Below, one piece after another: positions 1 through 7,784 of a stretch of DNA of 64,000 bases; within the stretch, counting starts at the first letter, position 1, and each line of letters starts with the position of its first letter. The notes beneath the pieces are model-generated. The model worked only from the letters and a program-made list of their open reading frames with translations, did not search any database and had not been told where the DNA came from. The translations under genes and the position numbers were made by a program. This DNA is from Arcanobacterium sp. (GTDB lineage Bacteria > Actinomycetota > Actinomycetes > Actinomycetales > Actinomycetaceae). The stretch is taken from contig JALFSN010000006.1 of assembly GCA_022778805.1 (NCBI GenBank), positions 62,001-126,000 on the forward strand, written 5' to 3'.

Positions 1-1
1 C

Positions 2-850
2 ATCGCTGGCTCCGCCGATCTCTTTGGCCACGGACGCACGGCAGACGGGCGCGGGGTCTTCTCTTCGATTAACGTCGTGACGACGCACGACGGTTTCTCT
101 CTGTGGGATTTGGTGAGTTATAACCACAAGCACAATGAAGCAAATCTCGAACATAACGGCGACGGTGCAGACAACAACCATTCCTGGAATCACGGAGTGG
201 AGGGCTTTGAATTCGCCCAGCTCCCTGATAATGGGGCAGATATCTTGGCGGCGCGCCGCCGCTCGGCGCGCAATCTGCTTGGCACGATGCTGCTCTCGGC
301 AGGCACGCCCATGTTGCGCTCTGGAGACGAGCTGCTCAAAAGCCAGCAGGGTAACAACAACTCTTACTGCCAGGATAATTCCATCAACTATCTGCAGTGG
401 GATGCTCCTGAGCACGTTCGAGATTTCACGGAAACCGTAGCTTTTTTGACGAAACTGCGCGCTGAACACCCCGTGCTGCGCCCCACCCATTTCTACACTG
501 GCACCACCTGCGGCTCAGATGCACTCGCCGATTTAGAGTGGTTTGACGCCGCTGGTGAGCATATGTCTGACTACATGTGGTTTGACCCATCTGTGCGCGT
601 GATACAGATGCTGCGCTCCGGAGTCATCGACACTGATTCTGCTCATGCTGACTGCGATGCGCTCGTCATCTTTAATGGCTCCCTCGCTGATGCAGAAATC
701 ACATTCCCCGCAGGCCGAGGCCGCCCATTCGTGCTCACTTGGCTATCCTCGTGGGAAAATCCGCGCGAGGGGAAGACTCATCCGCGCACCTTTGCCGAGG
801 GAGAACGGTGGCGTATGCCCGCTCTCTCGCTGGCACTCCTCTTTGCATGA
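2..850 (+). CDS. glgX: Glycogen debranching enzyme GlgX (isoamylase-type), 3' part only; gene begins before the window
   Basis: Frame 2 open from window start: IAGSADLFGHGRTADGRGVFSSINVVTTHDGFSLWDLVSYNHKHNEANLEHNGDGADNNHSWNHGVEG, typical GlgX C-terminal half. Confidence 0.92.
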   Translation: MAGSADLFGHGRTADGRGVFSSINVVTTHDGFSLWDLVSYNHKHNEANLEHNGDGADNNHSWNHGVEGFEFAQLPDNGADILAARRRSARNLLGTMLLSAGTPMLRSGDELLKSQQGNNNSYCQDNSINYLQWDAPEHVRDFTETVAFLTKLRAEHPVLRPTHFYTGTTCGSDALADLEWFDAAGEHMSDYMWFDPSVRVIQMLRSGVIDTDSAHADCDALVIFNGSLADAEITFPAGRGRPFVLTWLSSWENPREGKTHPRTFAEGERWRMPALSLALLFA

Positions 851-894
851 TTCAGCTTCTTTGCATGATTCAGCTTCTTTGCTTGATTCCACTT
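841..894. repeat. Three tandem copies of an 18-bp unit (CTTTGCATGATTCAGCTT x2, then CTTTGCTTGATTCCACTT) spanning the glgX stop codon
   Basis: Direct reading; copies at 841-858, 859-876, 877-894. Confidence 0.9.
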
Positions 895-965
895 CACGCT
901 GGTTAAATCGGCAAGCTCGTCGCAGCAATTCGCCGGTGCTCCACGTGGGGCGATAGCATAATAGT

Positions 966-2075
966 ATGAGTGGAAAAACAGTGGAAACTGCCCTAGAGAA
1001 TGCCACCAGCGAGGCTTCGCTGAGACATGCGCGCGGCGTGAGCGCCAAAATTAAATCAGCTATTGCCGCAGACCCCAGTAAATTTCGCGTCCTCACGGGG
1101 GATCGCCCCACTGGCAATTTGCACATCGGCCACTACTTTGGTTCGCTGCGCAATCGCGTGGAACTGCAACGAGCCGGCGTGGAAACCTGGGTGCTGATCG
1201 CCGATTACCAAGTGATTACTGACCGCGACGGCACGGGGCCGATCAAAGATCGAGTCTTTTCCTTGCTTACGGATTACCTCGCGGTGGGAATGGATCCAGA
1301 GAAAACCACTTTTTTTGCCCATTCGCAAATCCCCGAGCTCAACGAGCTGATGCTGCCATTCCTCTCCTTAGTGACTGATGCAGAGCTGCGGCGCAATCCC
1401 ACCGTCAAGGCTGAGCTGGAAGCGACCGACGGGCGCCCGATGAGCGGCCTGCTGCTCACGTATCCGGTACATCAAGCAGCCGATATCCTTTTCTGCAAGG
1501 CTAATATCGTGCCCGTTGGCAAAGATCAGCTCCCCCATCTGGAGCAAGCTCGCGTGATCGCCGATCGTTTTGAAGCTCGTTATGGCCATCCTGACGGCTC
1601 TGAGCAGCCGGTATTTCCACGCCCGCAGGCTCTGCTCTCTGAGGCGGAGACCGTGCTTGGCCTCGACGGCACAAAGATGAGCAAATCCAAGGGAAACACC
1701 ATTGAAATCGGGATGAGCGCCGACGAGACGGCAAAGCGGATTAAGAAAGCCGTGACCGATTCCGACCGCCATATTACGTACGATCCTGCTCATCGCCCTG
1801 AGGTAGCCAATCTGCTGTTGCTCACCAGCTTGGCCAGCGGGGAAGCCCCTGAAGCTATCGCCGAAGAGATCGGTGACGGCGGCGGCGGAGCACTCAAGGG
1901 GCGACTCACGGAAGCGATCAACGATTATTTCGCACCTATCCGCGCTCGTCGAGCACAGCTGGAAAATGACCGCTCCTACCTGGAGCAGGTTCTCCATGCG
2001 GGGATCGCGCGGGCACGCGAACAAGCGCAAACCACCCTATCCGAGGTGCACCGTGCGCTCGGCATGAGCTACTGA
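966..2075 (+). CDS. trpS: Tryptophan--tRNA ligase
   Basis: Class I aaRS: GDRPTGNLHIGHYFGSLRN and KMSKSKGN; TrpS-like throughout. Confidence 0.95.
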   Translation: MSGKTVETALENATSEASLRHARGVSAKIKSAIAADPSKFRVLTGDRPTGNLHIGHYFGSLRNRVELQRAGVETWVLIADYQVITDRDGTGPIKDRVFSLLTDYLAVGMDPEKTTFFAHSQIPELNELMLPFLSLVTDAELRRNPTVKAELEATDGRPMSGLLLTYPVHQAADILFCKANIVPVGKDQLPHLEQARVIADRFEARYGHPDGSEQPVFPRPQALLSEAETVLGLDGTKMSKSKGNTIEIGMSADETAKRIKKAVTDSDRHITYDPAHRPEVANLLLLTSLASGEAPEAIAEEIGDGGGGALKGRLTEAINDYFAPIRARRAQLENDRSYLEQVLHAGIARAREQAQTTLSEVHRALGMSY

Positions 2076-2109
2076 GTTCTTTTCGCGCAGTTCTCTCAGT
2101 GAAAAGACG

Positions 2110-2886
2110 ATGAAAAGAACTCTCGCACGCGCCCTACCCACAGTCCTCACCGTAGCTATCGTGCTCCTCGTGTGGGAACTATGGGTAGACTTCGGCGACG
2201 CTCCGGCCGCGATGATTTCGGCTCCCTCAGAGATTCTCGCTGCCACGATAGATACCTGGCCCACACTCGGTTCCGCTACCGGCGTCACGGCTCTTGAGGG
2301 ATGCGTTGGTTTTGCTATTGCCGTGGCCAGCGGAGTGCTTTTAGGCATCGGACTCTACAGCTCGCGCACTGCAAACCGAGCAATTTTCCCGCTAGTTTAT
2401 GCGGCGCAGACGATGCCACTCATCGCTATCGCTCCACTTTTCCTGCTGTGGTTCGGTTTTGAGATGTCAGGAAAAATCGCCATCGTAGCTATTTTTGGGC
2501 TTTTCCCTATCGCCGTGCAGACAATTCGAGGCCTGGCCGGCGTGCCGCAGTTTTACGAAGATGTGGCTCTCACATCCGGTGCCACGCGCGTATGGACGCT
2601 CTGGCACGTCAAACTGCGCGTGGCTGCTCGGCAAATTTTTGGGGGCGTGCGCATCAGCGCCGCATACGTTTTTGCCACTGCCGCCACTGCCGAATATCTC
2701 GGTGCCCGCGCGGGGCTGGGCATCTGGCTGCAGTCGGCTTACAACTCTTTCCGCACTCCGCTGATTTTCTCAGCCACACTGGTGATTATTGCGCTCACGG
2801 GAGCGCTGCTGCTCGCCGTCAATCTTGCGGAATATCTCCTGCTCGGAGATGCTAAGGCGGAGGATTTGGCTCAAGACGAGCGCTGA
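2110..2886 (+). CDS. ABC transporter permease, SsuC/ThiX/TauC-like (nitrate/sulfonate/pyrimidine family)
   Basis: Multi-TM protein with ...PLIAIAPLFLLWFGFEMSGKIAIVAIFGLFPIAVQTIRGL..., BPD_transp_1 style. Confidence 0.85.
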   Translation: MKRTLARALPTVLTVAIVLLVWELWVDFGDAPAAMISAPSEILAATIDTWPTLGSATGVTALEGCVGFAIAVASGVLLGIGLYSSRTANRAIFPLVYAAQTMPLIAIAPLFLLWFGFEMSGKIAIVAIFGLFPIAVQTIRGLAGVPQFYEDVALTSGATRVWTLWHVKLRVAARQIFGGVRISAAYVFATAATAEYLGARAGLGIWLQSAYNSFRTPLIFSATLVIIALTGALLLAVNLAEYLLLGDAKAEDLAQDER

Positions 2887-3941
2887 GCCAAGAACTCGTC
2901 AGTGGCAAGCATCCGCGAATTTGGGGCCTCCTGCAGCTGCTTGCCCGATCGATCCACATAGACGTGGGCGGCATATAGGAAGTCAAAGTATTTTTGCGTG
3001 CCAGTGAAGTCTATGCTGCCCAGCGTAAAACTACCTGTGGCTATGGCGTGCGGATCTCCCCAATACTGGCCATCCACAATCATTTTCATGCTCACTTTGA
3101 CTAGCGCCGGATCAAGGTTGGCCTGTGGCGCTTGCCGGATCAGGATATCGGCTGCCTCATCTGGATGGGCATATGCATATTCATAGCCACGCTGAACCGC
3201 TTGTACAAAGTCACGCACAAGTTGCGGATTTTTTGCAATCAATGCCTGCGAAGTAGTGATGCCAATTGCATCAGGATTCCCAGGAACGGCATAATCCTCA
3301 CCGTGAAAGCACGTCATGTGCAGCCCGTGCAGCTCGCTCTGCACACCCTCCCAGGTGGCATAGAAACCGGCAAAGTCTGCTTTGCCAGAACCCAAGGTGC
3401 GAAAAGTGTCGGTGCCAACGCTCACCTTGTCGAACTGCCCCTTACCGCCGTCAGCCTGGATCATGCGCCGCACGAGCACATCAGATTCACTGGAACCGAA
3501 TGTGGCAAAGGTCGTCCCATCAAAGTCACGCGGACGCGCAATACGGGTATTGCTGGCGAGAGCACACCAGATAGAACTCGGCTTTTGCTGCACCTGAAGC
3601 ACTTGCTTGAGCGCAGCTCCTTTGGCAGAAAAAGTAGCCACATTAGCCAGAGGAGACAGCGTGAAATCAGCCAAGCCACTATTCACCGCCTGCTCAGCTC
3701 CAGCCTGAGCTACAGCAACCACATCTACATTGAGCCCAGCTTGAGTAAACCACCCTTTTTCTCGTGCCACATAGACCCCAATATGGTTCGTATCGGGAGC
3801 CCACGAGAGCATAAAAGAGACATCGCGCAGGGCGCTTTGCGATTGGCTGCCCCCCGTGGCAGGCGCACACCCAGCTAGGGCACATGCTGATAGTAAGGCG
3901 AAAGAAATGAGCGACATCCACAAGCGTATGCGAGCAGCCAC
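2871..3941 (-). CDS. ABC substrate-binding lipoprotein, NMT1/THI5-like (ThiY/SsuA type)
   Basis: Lipobox ALSACALAGC; DVSFMLSWAPDTNHIGVYVAREKGWFTQAGLNVDVV typical of the NMT1 family; SD GAGGGGG before a GTG start. Confidence 0.85.
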   Translation of the reverse strand: MAARIRLWMSLISFALLSACALAGCAPATGGSQSQSALRDVSFMLSWAPDTNHIGVYVAREKGWFTQAGLNVDVVAVAQAGAEQAVNSGLADFTLSPLANVATFSAKGAALKQVLQVQQKPSSIWCALASNTRIARPRDFDGTTFATFGSSESDVLVRRMIQADGGKGQFDKVSVGTDTFRTLGSGKADFAGFYATWEGVQSELHGLHMTCFHGEDYAVPGNPDAIGITTSQALIAKNPQLVRDFVQAVQRGYEYAYAHPDEAADILIRQAPQANLDPALVKVSMKMIVDGQYWGDPHAIATGSFTLGSIDFTGTQKYFDFLYAAHVYVDRSGKQLQEAPNSRMLATDEFLAQRSS

Positions 3942-3959
3942 GCCGACCCCCTCTAGTCG

Positions 3960-4040
3960 AAAGATACGCTATCTCTGGGCAGACCCGCCAAGTTCGCGGA
4001 TTGGTGAGAGCAGAGATTGCAGAGGTCTCTCAGCCACTCG
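3960..4040 (-). promoter_or_regulatory. Structured 5' leader of the SBP gene; weak TPP-riboswitch resemblance
   Basis: Reverse strand CCGAGTGGCTGAGAG...CTCTCACCAATCCGCGAACTTGGCGGGTCTGCCCAGAGATAGCG; TGG(C)TGAGAG pairs with CTCTCACCA; CTGAGAG/GAAC/AGCG occur in thi-box order but the core is poorly conserved. Confidence 0.3.
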
Positions 4041-4041
4041 G

Positions 4042-4047
4042 ATTATA
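4042..4047 (-). promoter_or_regulatory. Putative extended -10 (TGC-TATAAT) of the SBP gene at 2871-3941
   Basis: Reverse strand reads GCTTGCTATAATCCGAG, about 100 nt upstream of the gene; no strong -35 seen. Confidence 0.5.
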
Positions 4048-4290
4048 GCAAGCACCGGCAGACGGCGCACCACAGGCCTGTCTATCCACCGATATCTGAC
4101 TGATGACCGATCGGGAGAATGAGCTAACCAGCAGTGCACACTAAAACCGTTTACTGACGAATGCCGGTATCGAAAAACAACGCTCTTGTGATTGCCTCTC
4201 TTCTGTGGCAAGGAGATACTTAAATAGCGCAAGGAGAAAAACTAGCAATGAGGCTTCATTAATTAATCAAGATAGTAGAGGGTGAATGAA

Positions 4291-4674
4291 ATGCCAGGTA
4301 GCGAAGATCTTCCCGATAGAAATCACGCACATTCATTCGAGTTTCTGCCAGAAGCGGCGTGGTGTGGACTTTTCATTGCACTGGCAGCAAACCTCGCCAC
4401 GTCTGAATGGACAGCCCTAGAAAACATACTTGAGTACGTGATGCTCGCGGCGGTTATGTGCTGGAGTCTGATATGGCGAGTACGAGAAGGACCCAAAGAA
4501 GTTTTCTACTCGCTGCTCTATATGGCAGCAACGATAGGCATCATCGCAATCCAAAATTCCTCCTGGACGCGATTAGCCATCATCATTCTCATGCTAGCGT
4601 GGTTTTGGGGCAGGAATTACCGCTCAAAAAACCAGGAACGATACGGCCATCACGGCATTGCCCGAAGTGCGTGA
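4291..4674 (+). CDS. Small hypothetical multi-TM protein; C-terminus reads out of frame into a GntR/FCD remnant
   Basis: ORF with 3-4 hydrophobic segments; RBS-like GAGGGTG before ATG at 4291. Confidence 0.5.
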   Translation: MPGSEDLPDRNHAHSFEFLPEAAWCGLFIALAANLATSEWTALENILEYVMLAAVMCWSLIWRVREGPKEVFYSLLYMAATIGIIAIQNSSWTRLAIIILMLAWFWGRNYRSKNQERYGHHGIARSA

Positions 4675-4825
4675 CCGTGCAGCTCACCACCATCGCCGTA
4701 TCTTCGAGGCAATCAAAGCCGGAGATGCCACCGAAGCCAAGCAAGCAATGCGCGCTCACATGACGCAGACGAAGAACGACATCCTGTTGGTGACGAAACC
4801 AGATTCTTCTCCCGACCCCGCATGA
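4625..4825 (+). pseudogene. 3' fragment of a GntR/FadR-type regulator (FCD domain C-terminus)
   Basis: Frame gives TAITALPEVRDRAAHHHRRIFEAIKAGDATEAKQAMRAHMTQTKNDILLVTKPDSSPDPA*; H..IF.AI.AGD...A..AM..H is the FCD terminal motif; no N-terminal HTH upstream. Confidence 0.7.
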
Positions 4826-4934
4826 CTCCCCAACTCTGAACGGTTCCCCAATCCTGAACTAATCCCGCACGGTCCCCAATCCCCGTGATTCATAGAACGG
4901 CTGCGAATGTAGTACTCTGAATCTGTGCGAAGAT

Positions 4935-4976
4935 GCTCTCGTATAGCTGCTCCTTATGGAGTAGCTATACGAGAGC
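4935..4976 (+). terminator. Long stem-loop (14 bp + mismatch + 4 bp, TTAT loop) followed by TTTCTTTATT; terminator or attenuator upstream of glgP
   Basis: GCTCTCGTATAGCTGCTCC-TTAT-GGAGTAGCTATACGAGAGC then TTTCTTTATT. Confidence 0.75.
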
Positions 4977-5082
4977 TTTCTTTATTACTGGGCGCACTTA
5001 CTGGCCACACAGCTACAACGGCACAGCGGCGCGTGTATCTGCAGTACACCCACTTCTCCATCGGATGAATGGAAGGATGACG

Positions 5083-7455
5083 ATGACGATCGACACTCTG
5101 AATAACGGGTCTTTAGGGCGTAATGTGCGCGCTGTCTCTGGGCGCGAGCCGGAATCGGGCACTGCTATGGAATTCTGGACTGCGCTGAGTCTGGAAACCG
5201 TAGCCCAGCTTGCCCACAACTGGGAAAAGAGCGAGCGCCGCTACTGCGCCGGACGCATGGAGCACTACTTCTCTGCCGAATTTCTCATGGGGCGCGCTCT
5301 ACTCAACAATCTCAATAACCTCGGCCTGATAGAGCAAGCCCGAGACGCCGTCAGCACTCATGGCAAAGAACTTGCGGACGTCCTGGACGCTGAGCACGAT
5401 GCCGCACTGGGCAACGGTGGCTTAGGGAGACTTGCAGCGTGTTTCCTTGATTCCTGTGCGACGCTCAACTTGCCTGTGCGCGGCTATGGCATCCTCTACC
5501 GCTATGGGCTATTCAAGCAGCTCTTTGAAAATGGCTACCAGAAAGAAGTTCCCGATTCCTGGATGGAAGAGGGCTACCCGTTCGTGATTCGCCGCGAAGA
5601 AGAACAAAAACTCGTGAGCTATGCCGATCTGACCGTGCGTGCCATCCCCTACGACATGCCTATCACCGGCTATGGCACCAATAATGTGAACACCCTCCGC
5701 CTGTGGAAAGCGGAACCCATGGAGGAATTTGACTACAACGCCTTCAACTCTCAGCGTTTCACCGATGCCATTGTGGAACGCGAGCGGGTGCACGATATCT
5801 GCCGCGTACTCTACCCGAACGATTCCACTTTTGAGGGCAAAGTGCTGCGCGTGCGCCAGCAATACTTTTTCTGCTCCGCATCATTGCAAACCATTGTGGA
5901 AAATGAGCTGACCCAGCGCGGCGATCTCACGCATTTTGCGCAATTCAACGCCGTGCAGCTCAACGACACCCATCCCGTGCTTGCCATACCAGAACTCATG
6001 CGCATTCTGCTCGACGAGCATGGCTTCGAGTGGGATGCAGCTTGGGACATCGTCTCCCACAGCTTTGCCTACACAAATCACACCGTCCTCGCTGAGGCTC
6101 TGGAAACCTGGGAAATCAGTATCTTTGAGCGCCTCTTCCCACGTATTTTGGAAATCATTCGGGAAATTGACCGCCGTTTCCGCGATGAGCTTGCCGCACA
6201 GGGATTCGACCAAGGCAAGATCAACTATATGGCTCCCATTGACGGGCAGCGGGTACGCATGGCGTGGATTGCCTGCTACGCCGCTTACTCAATCAATGGT
6301 GTGGCGGCATTGCACACCGAGATTATTAAGAAAGAGACTTTGCACGACTGGTATGAGGTGTGGCCGGAGAAGTTCAACAATAAGACGAACGGCGTCACGC
6401 CGCGGCGGTGGTTGCACCTGTGTAACCCGCGCCTCGCTGAACTGCTCACGCAGGAACTCGGCTCTGACGCTTGGGTGCGCGATCTAGATCTGCTGCGCCC
6501 ACTGCGCGAACGTGCAGACGACGGCGATCTGTTGCTGCGCCTGGGCACTATTAAACATCAAAACAAAGAGGACTTCGCCCGCTGGATTAAAGATCGCCAA
6601 GGCATCGAGATTAACCCCGATGCGATTTTCGACGTCCAGATTAAGCGCCTACACGAGTATAAGCGGCAGTTACTCAACGCGTTCTATATCCTCGATCTGT
6701 ACTTCAGAATCAAAGACGGCGATCGAGCCGTCCCGCCGAGAGTCTTTATTTTCGGAGCTAAAGCTGCCCCAGGATATTTGCGAGCAAAAGCTATTATCAA
6801 GCTCATCAATGAAATTGCGCGGCTCGTCAATAACGACCCCGATGTCAGCGACCTCATCAAGGTGGTGTTCGTCGAAAATTACAACGTCTCTCCCGCCGAG
6901 CACATTATCCCTGCTGCCGATATCTCAGAGCAGATTTCCACCGCTGGCAAAGAAGCATCGGGCACGTCGAATATGAAGTTTATGATGAATGGTGCGCTCA
7001 CGCTGGGCACGATGGATGGCGCCAACGTAGAGATTCTTGACGCCGTGGGCGACGATAACGCCTACATCTTCGGCGCCCACGAGGACGAGCTCCAGGAGCT
7101 GCGCAGAGATTACTCTCCATGGGCTGTGGCGGAAAATACCCCTGGTTTGCAGCGCGTGCTCAATGCGCTGGTTGATGGCACGCTCAGTGACGACGGTACC
7201 GGCGCATTCTACGATCTGCGCTCGTCGCTGCTAGAGCCGCAGGGATGGGATGGCGCAGATGTGTACTACGTGATCGGCGACTTCGCTGCGTATCGCTCAC
7301 GACGTGACCAGATGGCCAGTGACTATTACGCCGACCCGCGGGCGTGGTTTGCGAAAACCTGGATCAACATTGTGGAATCCGGACGTTTCTCATCCGACCG
7401 CACAATCAACGACTACGCGACCGACGTGTGGAAGATCAGCCCTGAAGCAATTTAG
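5083..7455 (+). CDS. glgP: Glycogen/alpha-glucan phosphorylase
   Basis: GNGGLGRLAACFLDS, KRLHEYKRQLLN, EASGTSNMKFMMNGALTLGTMDGANVE; start placed at ATG 5083 with GGAAGG upstream rather than the longer ORF start 4933. Confidence 0.95.
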   Translation: MTIDTLNNGSLGRNVRAVSGREPESGTAMEFWTALSLETVAQLAHNWEKSERRYCAGRMEHYFSAEFLMGRALLNNLNNLGLIEQARDAVSTHGKELADVLDAEHDAALGNGGLGRLAACFLDSCATLNLPVRGYGILYRYGLFKQLFENGYQKEVPDSWMEEGYPFVIRREEEQKLVSYADLTVRAIPYDMPITGYGTNNVNTLRLWKAEPMEEFDYNAFNSQRFTDAIVERERVHDICRVLYPNDSTFEGKVLRVRQQYFFCSASLQTIVENELTQRGDLTHFAQFNAVQLNDTHPVLAIPELMRILLDEHGFEWDAAWDIVSHSFAYTNHTVLAEALETWEISIFERLFPRILEIIREIDRRFRDELAAQGFDQGKINYMAPIDGQRVRMAWIACYAAYSINGVAALHTEIIKKETLHDWYEVWPEKFNNKTNGVTPRRWLHLCNPRLAELLTQELGSDAWVRDLDLLRPLRERADDGDLLLRLGTIKHQNKEDFARWIKDRQGIEINPDAIFDVQIKRLHEYKRQLLNAFYILDLYFRIKDGDRAVPPRVFIFGAKAAPGYLRAKAIIKLINEIARLVNNDPDVSDLIKVVFVENYNVSPAEHIIPAADISEQISTAGKEASGTSNMKFMMNGALTLGTMDGANVEILDAVGDDNAYIFGAHEDELQELRRDYSPWAVAENTPGLQRVLNALVDGTLSDDGTGAFYDLRSSLLEPQGWDGADVYYVIGDFAAYRSRRDQMASDYYADPRAWFAKTWINIVESGRFSSDRTINDYATDVWKISPEAI

Positions 7456-7471
7456 GCCATTGAACGTCCTG

Positions 7472-7540
7472 GATTGCAAGCGAACGCAGATTGCAAGTGC
7501 ATGCGGATTGTAAGTAAACGCAGATTTGCAGGTAAACGCA
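7472..7540. repeat. Four degenerate tandem copies of a 17-18 bp unit (about GATTGCAAGTAAACGCA)
   Basis: Copies 7472-7488, 7489-7505, 7506-7522, 7523-7540. Confidence 0.85.
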
Positions 7541-7652
7541 CGTCTGAAACCCGTGCTCTGCTGCAGCACCCCTCCGGTGTGCCACCGCGGCGTTCTCTCC
7601 TCGCAGCCGTGGCTTCCCCCAGCCGTGTTGTGCAGCACTCCTCATAGCAGCT

Positions 7653-7698
7653 TCATAGCAGCCTCGCGGTGTGACTCATAGCTGCCTCGCGGTGTGCT
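7653..7698. repeat. Two tandem copies of a 23-bp unit TCATAGC(A/T)GCCTCGCGGTGTG(AC/CT)
   Basis: Copies 7653-7675 and 7676-7698. Confidence 0.85.
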
Positions 7699-7784
7699 CC
7701 ACGGCTCATGCGTTCGCTTGCATAAACCCCGCAAGTACGAGTTAATAGTACTCATAAGCACCGTATCAATCAGCAGGGTTTTCA

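Noticed and set aside
3132-3878. 248-aa ORF antisense to the NMT1-like SBP gene
   Set aside because: Opposite frame of a convincing lipoprotein gene; no domain recognised.
4015-4042. tRNA-Ser/Leu D-arm-like sequence CCGAGTGGCTGAGAG on the minus strand
   Set aside because: No acceptor stem, anticodon arm or GGTTCGAATCC T-arm follows; better explained as an mRNA leader.
4933-5082. N-terminal 50 codons of the glgP ORF in the track
   Set aside because: They read through a strong stem-loop/U-tract, and a better ATG with GGAAGG upstream exists at 5083.
7472-7540. Possible CRISPR array
   Set aside because: Units are 17-18 bp, directly abutting and degenerate, with no spacers and no cas genes.
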